Below are positions 28,116 through 38,655 of a stretch of DNA of 64,000 nt, one piece after another; position 1 is the stretch's first letter; every line of letters starts with the position of its first letter. Origin of the DNA: Rhynchospora pubera. Taxonomy: Eukaryota; Streptophyta; Magnoliopsida; Poales; Cyperaceae. The notes under the pieces are model-generated. The model was not told the origin of the DNA and made no database searches. It worked only from the letters and a program-made list of their open reading frames with translations. Position numbers and translations under genes: made by a program. The stretch is from positions 284,062,238-284,126,237 of the forward strand of contig CM051460.1 in NCBI GenBank assembly GCA_028095005.1. The letters are read 5' to 3'.

Positions 28116-31100
28116 TTACATGGATTCATTAACCCCATGAGATTTCTGGATTCTCTCTTGAGCTGACACAGTTTCGTGATGCCAATCAGTGCGTACAATA
28201 ATCCAAACAAGTATAATTAATTGAACAACCATGGCACAAATTATTCCCATCCACAGACCCTGCCAGCCAACCAGAACATGGATTTTTCAATTTAATTTTA
28301 TTCTATCAATAGATAATTAGATATGCATTTTGTCCTATAATTTTATTAATTTTTTCTTCATTTATTTTCATCATATCTGTTACAACTGTTTGGGTTAGCT
28401 TAAGATCATAGTAGAGCAGCAAAACAGAAAATTGGGAAATTACTGCCCACGGTTACACCAACCCAGGCTGCCATCTTTACTTCTTTTTTGTTTCCCCCCT
28501 TACTATTATTGTTGTAGGCTGCAATTAGCTAAAGGCTGGGTAGTGGCTTGACTTGAACAGTATCACCAGTGTTATGTATTAATAGGAAATTAAAATTTTA
28601 GTTTCCAACCTGACCACCAAAATGCAAGGAAAACGCAAGGAAGACGGCAGAAGGGATGCCAACAAGGTAGTAGGCTGCAAGGTTTATTATGGAACATATA
28701 TTCTGCCAACCACACCCTCTCGCCACCCCTTCATAACAGAAATCATGAATTTCAATTGATTGCTTCAAGTGTACCTATACTGTACTAGCCAGGTCAAATA
28801 CTGGTCTGGTCATTTTTGTACTGTTTTTTTTTTTCCTTTTTTCCTTTATTTTTTTGGCTCAAGTTGTGCTAATGGAAGTTATATGGTAGATTTTCATTCT
28901 GCAAGGCAACCTGAACTGATTAGGTCTGGGCGGTTCTATCTGACCCATCTAGTAGTTTTCCAAAAACTTTTTTAAAATAAGGAAAACCTACTCCATTTAG
29001 CTTAACATTTTGCAAATTGTCACAATATTACTACAATTCAATCAAATGCACCAACTCTTTACAAATTGTCATAATACTATAATTTGATCAAATGCAACAC
29101 TGTTTAGACCAGCCTAAGGATCAAGACAATTTATAGGTTAGGAGTTAAGGATGTAATCAGAACCAAAATTTGATCGTATTAGATCCACCACCACCATAAT
29201 ACTAACTTATTTAATTTTGAACCTGAAAGAGTGCATTGAATGCCATCCATAAAATCAGAAGTGGCTAAAATTGGCATCATAGCAGACACATATCTCACGA
29301 CTTCCATCTCATTGCTATAAAGAAAGCCCCAAATATCACGCACCAAAATGGTAATTGTGGCCACGATTAGACCCTGTGTAAGGCATATAACAAAAGCAGC
29401 TTTAACTGACAGCTGCGTCCCTCGAGGGTTGCCAGAGCCCAATTCATTTGAAACCCTGATGCTGTCAATGAAAGAAAGATATAATAATTCAATATATGAA
29501 ATAAGGGACTCATATCAATAATACAATTTATTAGCTTGATGATTCTCTTACAAACCTAATAGCGCTGCTGAGACCAGTTGGTATCATATAAACCATCCAC
29601 ATTGTGTTAAGGCTGCCATTGATGCAAATTTGTTAGAATGTATTGTTTTAAGTAGTAATGAACCAGGAAAAAGAAAAAAATACTCCTAATATAGCAAAAA
29701 AAATTATATACTTTATGATGGAACAACCAAATGAATAGTTTAAAATAACCAAATACACTACAAAGTATGAATTATATCCTTTTACCCTTCCTTTTCTATT
29801 ACATGTTCACTGTGTAAAAAATAAAGGATAAAAGAGGGGTAATTTGGTATGCTTCAAAGTGACCAGTGGAGGGTTTCCTTACCATTCCCAAAGGGACTAT
29901 GAAGTATATGTAATTTCTAAGGTCATACAAGACAATTGATAATCTGACAAAGTAACATGTGGAATAATTAACAAAACCAAAGCATTCACACACCTTGATA
30001 GCCACTGTCAAGTATATCAAAAAATAAAACAAAACAAAATCATTCTTTAAAGGCAAAGAAATAAATAAGTGCTGCAGTTTCTTTCCTTACGTAATGGAAA
30101 GAACAGAAGTCTCTAGCTTTGGGTCAGGAAGAAAGCCAGCAAGAAGAACCACCATCTCAAAGGCCCAATATTCCAGGCTGCATTATTGCTATAGAGTTTA
30201 TCAGAACTTATAATCACAAATTGCATATACATAAAAGAGCATTCAAAAAAATTAAGAAATTCTTGAACTCGACAATTGAAGGACAAGCTGGCTACTGAAC
30301 TATGTGACAGAAAGATTTTTTCCATTGGTATACCAGAGGAGGCATTCATCAACTAGGCAAAATTTGACTGAAAAATTCATGAATGAAATCTCAGAATTAT
30401 ACCAGTTTAGCTATCTGCTATTCTTTTGTTTCTATTTTACAATATTAGTTTGGGTCTGAACAACAGAAGTTATATATTCATGTTAAACACCTATCATGAT
30501 CCCCCGGTAGCCTCAATTGAATAAAATGTCACAAACAACAACAACGTTGAAATTAGGATTTACTGATACAATAACAACAACACAACAAAACCTTCAGCCC
30601 AAAACAATTTGGGTAAGGCTAGAAATGAAACCCAACAGCAACAAGAGCAAAGTCACCAAATTAGGATCAATGATAACAACTGATTTGTACCGGAGAAAAA
30701 TGATTAAAATCTGAAATGTCAGCATTTTCATTTATTTTTCTTTTGTATTAAGATGCATCAAGCCCCAGCGTGCGAGGCTGGCAAATATAATACTCACCAA
30801 ATCATAAAGGCTGAAGGAATAGCCAACCTAACAAACGCAATCAAATCACTGAAAGCATCCTTGCTCAACCCAGTCCAAGTCCTCCTACATGCCCTCGAGA
30901 AATTCACATACATTCCCAACATTACCAAATTGATCCAGTACGAAACTGCTGTAGCCAATGCAGCACCTCTATTTCCAAATCCAGCTTTTACCACTAGAAC
31001 CCAACACAATGGCACATGCACAAGCACAGTAATACCAGAGCAAATAACCATGGGAAGTACTATGTTTTGGCTCTGTAGAAACCTCACATGGCATTGCAGG

Positions 31101-32838
31101 AGACCATAGGCAAAGAGGCTTGGTATCAGCCAACGAGTATAGATCCCAGCCTCAGCTGATATCTCAGGATTCTGGCCCAAAAATTTGAGAATTCTGCCTG
31201 TGAAGGCCCAGATCATGGCCAGAGGTATGCTTGCTAGGAGAAGCACAAACATGGCTCTTTGGAGGTACATACCAAGAGTGTGATACTGTTTCGCACCATA
31301 TGCCTGACCACAAAATGTGTCAAGTGCAGTCCCCATCCCTAGCTTGCCAAAAAGAAAGAACGGGTAGATATCTTTATTCATTTAATTATGACTAGTAAAA
31401 TGGGTAGATTTGGTCACAGGTGTATGATAAAGTAAGGAGCAAATGAGAAGGAAGTCCAATTCGGGTTTGGACTTTGGAGTGGTTAAGTGACCAATTTGTA
31501 CCAATTTAAGGTAAATGCATCTTTCCTTTATTAGAACTTTGCTAGATTTTGACTAAAATTCATGATAAGAACCTGAGGCTTCTTACAAAAGACCCTACAG
31601 AAACTTCAGATGGTACACCAAAGAATATTATGATAATTGCAACATGCACGTCAATCATTTTCAAAATACCAGTGCCATACTATATATAACTCTTCAACAC
31701 ATTTCCATGAGGAAAAAAAGGAGAAATACGTATATAACTATTAAACATACCAAAACACTGAATCCAGTGACATTTGCAAAGGACGTTGCAACAGAGGCAC
31801 CCGAGAGCGCCAGCTCACCGAGATGTCCAGCAAACATAAGGGAGATCACCTGTACGCATTGACACAAAAACAGTGAACTTCATTACTAGGTCTCTACCAC
31901 AGTTGCCTTATTCCAAGTCTGATACTGACACCACACAAGTATATCGGACAGTGCTATATGTATAACAATTTTTGAAAGTACTGCACCTCAGGTCCTCTTA
32001 ATCTTTCCTAGTTATTTATTTTGTGTTGGGGCATAAATGTCCTCAAATATGATTTCAGCCTGAATTTTGTATTAAGCAAAATGGCTTAATTGTTACTAAT
32101 GTACAGGCAGAATTTTGTACAAATTAACATGAAAATTCTCTTTTACCATCACATGAAAATTTAAAGGGTTGAAGGTAAATGCAAAGATGAGAAACAATAG
32201 ACTAGAGTTATCAACATTTTGCAAAATGTTGTCAGAACTTTTCAAAATTACTTTAGTAATTGGCTCCAAATAAGGTGCTTCTTTGTCTTTGATATAAGCT
32301 CCCAATAATTATAGTCTCCGTTTGGATGCGTTGAGAAGAAGTAGGAAGAAGGAAGAAGGGAAGAAAAAAAATTATAAACAATCCAAATTCTTCACAAAGT
32401 TACACACTTCCCAATACTTCTTCCCACACCTATCCAAACGGAGCCATAGAGACCCTAACCAGCATGGAGTCATGCCAGAGGTATGGGTTATAGAGACCCA
32501 AATAAGAGTATGTTTCAAATTTGGGCTGTAATAAAATTCATTATTATTCAATAAAACCAACATCCACATACGGATAAAGGTTTCAAGTTCTCTTGTAATT
32601 TCTGAATTGATCATCTATCTCACCAGTAGGTCCAGAACCAAAACAAACCTTGCTGAGTCAAACCTAAGGAAAAAAAATAATAAATTGTGAACCTAAGTAC
32701 CTGGATGCAGTACTGAAGCAGGTTCACAAGGACCAGCGGACCAGCCAAGTATAACTGCCTCCGTATCTCATCAAGGAGAGAGCGCGAATTTGGCAGGAGA
32801 AGAGGGGCTGAGGATGATGAAGTCTCCTCTTGCTCCAT
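28116..32838 (-). CDS. MATE-family (DTX/DETOXIFICATION) efflux transporter, 8 exons, 475 aa
   Basis: Exons with GT-AG borders and consistent phases: 32838-32701, 31849-31751, 31342-30798, 30177-30091, 29612-29556, 29461-29223, 28728-28610 and 28259-28116. Together they total 1428 nt, 475 residues plus TAA. The product is a multi-spanning membrane antiporter of the plant DTX clade, which exports metabolites, xenobiotics or metal-citrate in exchange for H+ or Na+. Family hallmarks are GMGTALDTFCGQAYGAKQYH at the start of exon 3 (from about residue 81), GHLGELALSGASVATS in exon 2, the RVSNELGSGNPRG motif in exon 6, and a basic C-terminal tail after the last hydrophobic segment (VWIIVRTDWHHET). 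The ATG at 32838 (MEQEETSSSSAPLL) gives the usual short acidic N-terminus. Length and exon pattern are normal and no disabling lesion was seen. The substrate and the target membrane (plasma membrane or tonoplast) cannot be told. Intron 1 carries a MITE. Confidence 0.95.
30517..30690 (-). repeat. Retroposon 3'-end fragment with TTG-rich tail (RTE/SINE-like)
   Basis: In MATE intron 3. On the plus strand it reads ACAACAACAACG, then CAACAACACAACAAAACCTTC and CCCAAAACAATTTGGGTAAG, followed by AGAAATGAAACCCAACAGC. The reverse complement has the form of the 3' end of plant retroposons that terminate in TTG repeats. No target-site duplication was found and the class assignment is from memory of such tails. 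Confidence 0.4.
32314..32445. mobile_element. Tourist-like MITE (PIF/Harbinger type), 132 bp
   Basis: Terminal inverted repeats GTCTCCGTTTGGAT (left) and ATCCAAACGGAGCC (right) are flanked by a 3-bp ATA duplication (32311-32313 and 32446-32448). It lies in MATE intron 1. The internal sequence CTTCACAAAGTTACACACTT is shared with the element at 47556-47714, so they are two copies of one family. Confidence 0.75.
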
Positions 32839-32976
32839 CTCCAACAGATTCCGTGCATACAGAAAAGTCCCGCACGAAACCAAAAAGGAACGGACAATTA
32901 CAAAGACCTCGTCAGTCGTCAATGCCAATAATTGCAGAATCTGACGTTAGATTATTTGATTTCAAATCAACTAAAC

Positions 32977-33436
32977 TATTTTAATTTTTCTATTTCTACT
33001 TCCACTTAAATTAAAAAAGAATTGACTAAAGTAATGGCAGGGGCCGCGCGGACGCGTACCCCCTCGACCACAAATTACGACGTCCACTCTGCCGCTTGGG
33101 CAGATGGTAAGCCAGCGCTCCTCCCACATGCAATGGAGGCCACTGGCCTAGGCCATGAGCCTTCTCGATCGCCCATTGACCCCGTCCAGGTAAGTGCCTT
33201 TCTCTGTTGTCCTCCTACCTCTTTTATAATCTCCCAAGCGCTTCCTCTCTTGTGATTTGGTCATGTGGGACTAAAGAAACGCACGTGTAGTAGTGATGTA
33301 GCAAAAACCGGACGGTGCTCTTGGATCAGCAGGCCGTGGATTATGTGGCCTTACTTATTTCCAAATTGTACGAAAGCCTGGCCTGATACAGGCCTTATTA
33401 TGGATTTTCAGCCTGATATATGCTTTGCAGTTGGTA
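32977..33436 (+). repeat. Dispersed GC-rich duplication, copy 1 (with exon-like core)
   Basis: A near-identical partner lies at 37600-38057. The core, from GGCAGGGGCCGCGCG at about 33036 to CCCGTCCAGGTAAGT at about 33181-33195, is strikingly GC-rich for this window and differs from its partner at only a few bases. It is open in one frame (for example NYDVHSAAWADGKPALLP) and ends at a perfect plant splice-donor context, CAG/GTAAGT. The homology continues downstream, less well conserved, to ATATGCTTTGCAGTTG. Function is unknown. It could be a duplicated 5' exon of an unannotated transcript or part of an unrecognised transposon. Confidence 0.8.
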
Positions 33437-33661
33437 ACTCCTCTATTTTTAATTCATCTGTGTATTAACATGGTCTGCCCATCAAATCAAAAGACAATAC
33501 ATGAATCCGCAGAATTCCATCCGAATCCGATACTACTGTGGATTCACAGTTTTTCTGACTGTTTCATATCCTTCTATCTTAGCCGTCTGATCGATCATGT
33601 GTCCTTCGTCCGATGATTTTGTTCTAGAGTGTTTGGATATTATATTCTCCGTACTTTTCCT

Positions 33662-33863
33662 GGGAGCGTATCCTCTGGATGGTTGTTATTCAACCATCCA
33701 GTGAACGTCTTTCGATACGAGCCGTCTGATTTAATCTAAACGGTTAGATTTTTTCGGACCTATCAATTTTAGTATCATGTACGGGGCATTTATAGCCATT
33801 GAGATTAAATCAGACGGCTGAGATCGAACCATCCACTGGATGGCCATCCAGAGGATGCGAATT
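33662..33863. mobile_element. Fold-back MITE with 11-bp flanking duplication (Mutator-like)
   Basis: The left arm contains GTATCCTCTGGATGG and GCCGTCTGATTTAATCT. The right arm contains their inverted counterparts AGATTAAATCAGACGGC and CCATCCAGAGGATGC. The element is bracketed by direct repeats GTACTTTTCCT at 33651-33661 and 33864-33874. A 9-11 bp target duplication points to the Mutator group. It has no coding capacity. Confidence 0.7.
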
Positions 33864-33997
33864 GTACTTTTCCTACCTCTCTCTTTCTCATTCTCTCTCC
33901 CCCTTTTTCTTACCCGAGGCATGGGAGGAGGTACGGTGCACATTTCCTATTTTTCTTTTCAGAGGCGTCATCTCCACAGTCGAGGCATGGATCGAGA

Positions 33998-36778
33998 TCT
34001 CTCTACTCCTTTCTCTACTATTTTTCCTTTCATTGTCTCTCTTTTGCTTTTTGCTCTCCCCACTCTTCTCCTCTCAAATTATATATTACTTTTTCTCCTC
34101 AATGATTGATACGTTTTCTTGCTGTGCTAATCCTAGATGTGGATCAGAAGCATGTGAATCGGGCTTGATTACGGTGCTTGGCACTTGCATCCGGATATTA
34201 TCAAGCAACCGAAGTCTATAGATGCAGCACATAAATAAGGTTTTGCAATTTTTTCAACCTCGCTAGACAATATGAGATTTCTTTCTTTTTACTCATTTTA
34301 TTGATTAATAACTATTTACAATTTGTTATTAGTCGGTTTCACATCTACAACCATGGAGCAATTGTTCTGCTTTGTGGTTCATTGGTGATTTTTTTTTTTT
34401 TAGGAAATGAAATAGTTACCTTGGTTTCAGTCTTTTATATTTAGATGTTCTTGATTTTAGATTTCTTTCGTTTTAGAGATTATCTTCATTCTGATTTTAT
34501 GTTTGGACCGATAAGATGTGGTTAAGAAAATTTTAGCTGATTTTGCTGAAAACTTATAAAAACTAAATGCTTCTTTAGCAAAATCAACTGGACTCATAAA
34601 TGAAACACAATAGTTTTGTTTGAACAAATATGAATGAAAAACTTATCAATTTTTCCCTGCTTAACATGTTTTTCACTGTCAAGTTGTGGTGAGAAATGAT
34701 TCAATTTTTATTTTTTTTTATTATTATCTCATAGCCAGCCAATAAAATCAGGTCCTTCCATCATATATGTTCATTGAATACATGACAGTTTGATTTGGAA
34801 AAATTTGGAGGAAAGCTTATCAAGTTTTTTCTCTGGATTAGCATGCCATGTGCTATTAAGTAACGGAGAAGAATAAAACCCCAAAAAAATAATGCTATGC
34901 AATGCAATACTTTAAAATTTTCTCGATTGGTGATGCTATTGATACTTTATTGATCAATTTAAATTTGGAATTTTCTTGGTCATGCTATCATACTACAAAA
35001 TTTTAGAACTGATAGTACAAGTTCTTGAAAATTAAAACATTTTTAGGTGGCGCTTCAAAGGAGGCCCGTGGAAATTACTTATATCTAGATCTTTGACTGA
35101 GCTTATCTGTTCTCCAGGTTAATTGTTATTTCGAGATAAGTAAATGATTTGCTATTATATATTTTGGTTTTTTTATAGCTGAAAGTAAATCCTATAAAAA
35201 AGTCTGGAAGTTTTTAGCTATTCTTTTGTGCTGCAATTTTTCTTTCCGCTAGCTCATATTTATTTCTGAAATTATTATCCTAGGAAGAAGAATAAAAATG
35301 CAGTACATCAGTGTATAATTTTTTAAATTTAGTATTGGATAATACCAATAAATCTATGCCCATCTTCTAAATACATTTAGATCAAAAGATGAAATAATAC
35401 AAAATTAGTTTACTCAAACCAATATTTGTTTGTTACAGATAGAAGGAAGTATTTACCGTCTGCATGTAACTCCTATCTACTTATAGCATCCAAGTTCATT
35501 TCATCATGTCAGATTTTTCTTATTTGCTAAGCCCACAACAAAATCTTCACTAATTGCCAATTGCCAAAGGTATTTTAAAGGTATGGCCTCTGATTTATGC
35601 AGTTTTTTTTTTCCTTTTTTCCTTTGATTGCTTCTAATGTGAGTTGAGGTCACAAGCTGATCGGCTAAAATGGTGGCAGTAAAAATGAAGTTCATCATTT
35701 TCCTTAATTTTGAATGCAGTATTAAACTTACCAATTGATATACACTACATTATATCATTGCTTACTGTAATCACTTCTGGAGGATATACCTTTCAAGGTT
35801 GATTGGTGTTTTCATTTTCTATTGTGCATGTTAATAGAATTTTTTTATTGGGTCATCAAGCTTTTCCAAATTTCTTGCACTGCAATCTCAACTTCTATGG
35901 TTTTACTTGGTAGATTTGTCAAGGAATGTGGATTCAGTTTGTTCCCAGCAAATGTCATCAGGTGTTATTACTGATTCCATTTTGTTTTGTACGGCTAAAT
36001 CACAGATCAAGGTGCTAGGCGCCAATTATTTTTAGTTAGTACAATGCAATTCAAATTAAAGCAAACCTGAGTACCTTAGTTGATGCTCAGTTCTTTCTTA
36101 AATAATGTCTTTCAAATAGCTCTAATCGCCCATTTGCACCGCCCGTCTTCACATTGTTTGTATGGAAGCTCAACTTGAAAAGGCTCTTAAATGGTACTCA
36201 TTCTTGCATTTTGTTATTCATCTCTTTTGCGACTTTATTTGAACAAATTGTTTAAATAGTTTGTGGAAAAGTGGTTTACAAAAACTGCTTTGGGATTTGC
36301 GTTCTATTTTGCTTTGGAAAAATGTAATTCATCTCTTTTTCAGGTTCTGAACCAAACATTACTTTTGAGTTTTGCTCGGTGTTGTAGTCTACTGTGTAGA
36401 TGATTTATGAATATTGTATTGATAGTTCATTTTCCTTCATTGGCAGTAATAAAAGTGAATGAGCTCGCCCTCCATCGCATAACTCACACAACTTTACTGG
36501 ATTTAGTTGCCGTTAAAGGTTATTTTATTTTTTTATTTAAGTAATTGTTCAAATTTTTTGATGAGTCCCTTATTGAGAACAGGAAATTAGAGTGGACCAT
36601 GCAACATTAAGGACAATATTTCCTTTTGTCATTACTCAATATACTGAACCTGAACACTTTTGAAATATAATTATTACTCAATTTATAACCAACTTTATTT
36701 ATTTTCCCAATATTCACAATGTATTACCAATCAATAAAAATGAAAAAATAAATCGCGCAACGCGCGAGCAGCCACTAG
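33998..36778 (+). mobile_element. Probable non-autonomous Helitron (3' end clear, 5' end tentative)
   Basis: The 3' terminus is classic: a short GC hairpin CGCGC-AAC-GCGCG at 36754-36766, eight bases, then CTAG at 36775-36778, followed by host T. The proposed 5' end, A/TCTCTCTACTCC at 33998, matches the usual Helitron TCTCTACTA-like start and the A/T insertion rule, but a similar motif 12 bases on makes it uncertain. The interior has no Rep-helicase ORF. It contains exon-like scraps, for example GATTTGTCAAGGAATGTGG at about 35911 (reading F-V-K-E-C-G-F-S-L-F-P) and GTGAATGAGCTCGCCCTCC at 36454 (V-N-E-L-A-L-H-R-I). These could be captured gene fragments. Confidence 0.55.
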
Positions 36779-36879
36779 TCTTTCGTTAAACATGTGTATT
36801 TCTTTGAGCGTTTGCACCGTCCATCTGAATTTCGTGAAATATGCTGAGCTTAGTGTATTTCTTTTAACCTGGCATCGCA

Positions 36880-37330
36880 CTTGTGTCGTCACTCCGTCAT
36901 TGTCCTGCCGCCCCTCCGCCACCACTCCACCGCCACTTCAGCGGCTACAGTTAAACTTATTCTATCTCATTTAGTTATTAGAAATATGGCTACATTGGAA
37001 ATTTTGAACCCAGTGTATGGAATTCCATCTGATATCAAAATATTTATCTAATAACTTAATATATTAGCAAATGCATTTGTATTTCATAATTTATTTCGTG
37101 ATTGTTTGAAATATTCGATTAAGCTGCCTAACATGTATGAATCTGAGGTGGTGCGGAGTTGTACCAGAGCCATTCTTCCTTATGCGGTACTTGATAATAC
37201 CATGCTTAAAAAATGGATACTGGTACGGGTTCTCCTACAGTTCGACGGACTGACGGCAGAGTGGCGGCGGAGGGGCGGTGGAGCGACAGCAGATCGGCGA
37301 AGCAAGTGCGAAGTTGGGTTTAAGACGGGA
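36880..37330. repeat. Imperfect GC-rich inverted repeat
   Basis: CCGCCCCTCCGCCACCACTC near 36909 on the plus strand has an inverted counterpart GGCGGCGGAGGGGCGGTGGA near 37263. Weaker similarity extends on both sides (TCGCACTTG versus CAAGTGCGA). It may be a remnant of a long-TIR or fold-back element between the Helitron end and the second GC-rich duplicate. No target duplication was found. Confidence 0.45.
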
Positions 37331-37599
37331 TCTCTGATGAAACTATCGTAAAGGAAGAAGAAATGAAAGAAATAAAGAGACGAATTAAAAATAAAGAATA
37401 TTTTGGTCATCATTACTAAAATAGATTGTATTTGGAAAAAGTTTTATACGGTGGAAGTGACAAATTTCTTAATAAATAGAGTTTGAAATGATATTTAACT
37501 AAGAGTGAATTTTGAGATTGTATTTTTTTAATTTTAAACTTTTAAGATGACATACATCCATTTTTCCCTTAAACTAATTATTATTATTAATTATTAATT

Positions 37600-38057
37600 A
37601 ATTTAATTTTTCTACTTTTCTACTTTTTATTAATAAAGATTTGAGTTGAGAGCTGGCAGGGGCCGCGCGAACGCGTACCCCCTCGACCACAAATTACGAC
37701 GTCCACTCTGCCGCTTGGGCAGATGGTAAGCCAGCGCTCCTCCCACGTGCAATGGAGGCCACTGGCCTAGGCCATGAGCCTTCTTGATCGCCCATTGACC
37801 CCGTCCAGGTAAGTGCCTTTCTCTGTTGTCCTCCTACCTCTTTTACAATCTCCCAACCGCTACCTCTCTTGTGATTTGGTCATGTGGGACTAAAGAAGCG
37901 CTTGTGTAGCAACTAGCAAGTAATAACACAGAAAAAACCGGACAGTGCTATTTGTAATACGTTGATTATGCGGGCTTGAGTTTATTTCCGAATTATAAGA
38001 AAGGCCGGTCCGATACAGGCCTTATTATCTAAGCCTGATATATGCTTTGCAGTTGAA
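37600..38057 (+). repeat. Dispersed GC-rich duplication, copy 2
   Basis: Direct-orientation partner of 32977-33436, about 4.6 kb away. The GC-rich core and the CAG/GTAAGT junction are conserved. A C-to-T change creates a stop (TGA) in the frame open in copy 1, which argues against both copies encoding the same peptide. Similarity upstream of the TGGCAGG and downstream of the TTTGCA means the pair does not behave as clean TG...CA LTRs. Confidence 0.8.
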
Positions 38058-38655
38058 ACCTTTATCAGAATGTACAGACTACCATACTTTTTTGAAATAT
38101 GCTTTGCAAACGATGAGCTTCCATACTCTGCAAAAATCTCTCCTCCTTTTCTTTACCTTTTTTCATTTCTAACTTTAAACTCACAGTTGGAAGACAGCAT
38201 ACTTTTTACTCGGTATAATATAATTCCTAATAGGTGAGCGAGCGCATCTTAATTAACAAAAGAAGTTATGGAAGAATTCAAAGCCAGATTTTCCAGAGGC
38301 AAGATGTGTATACTTAACTATGGCTTCAGAAACAACCAGCCAGTTTGCATGGTACTAAAACTGCAAAATTAAGCCAATATATATGCTACTTATTAAACCC
38401 AAATGAAAATAATAATAATGACAAATCGATGCAATTAAAATGAAACTTGGCTTCAAGTAACATAATTTCCGAGCAAGTCATCTTCAATGCTAACTTTGCA
38501 TTTGTTTTTTATTTTCTCCCTGTTAAATAAAAGTAGGTTTAACATGTAAAACCGAACTAGATTATGTGCAAAAGTTAACTCTTAGGTCCCACCATTTTGA
38601 ATTAGAATAAAAAAACAACAAAAGAAGACTCAAATCCCTATTGTTAAGTCAATCA
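38058..38655. other. Intergenic, likely 3' flank of the unknown-function gene
   Basis: No ORF, RNA gene or repeat was recognised. The part next to 38656 should include the 3' UTR of the minus-strand gene. Confidence 0.5.

Noticed and set aside
33022..33255. 77-aa open frame over the GC-rich duplicated core as a standalone gene
   Set aside because: The second copy has an in-frame stop, and the apparent conservation ends at a splice-donor-like GTAAGT. It is kept as an exon-like repeat rather than a CDS.
33036..38056. GC-rich direct repeats as LTRs of one retrotransposon (TG...CA, 4.6-kb unit)
   Set aside because: Similarity extends beyond both TG and CA ends, there is no primer-binding site after copy 1, no convincing polypurine tract before copy 2, and no gag-pol between.
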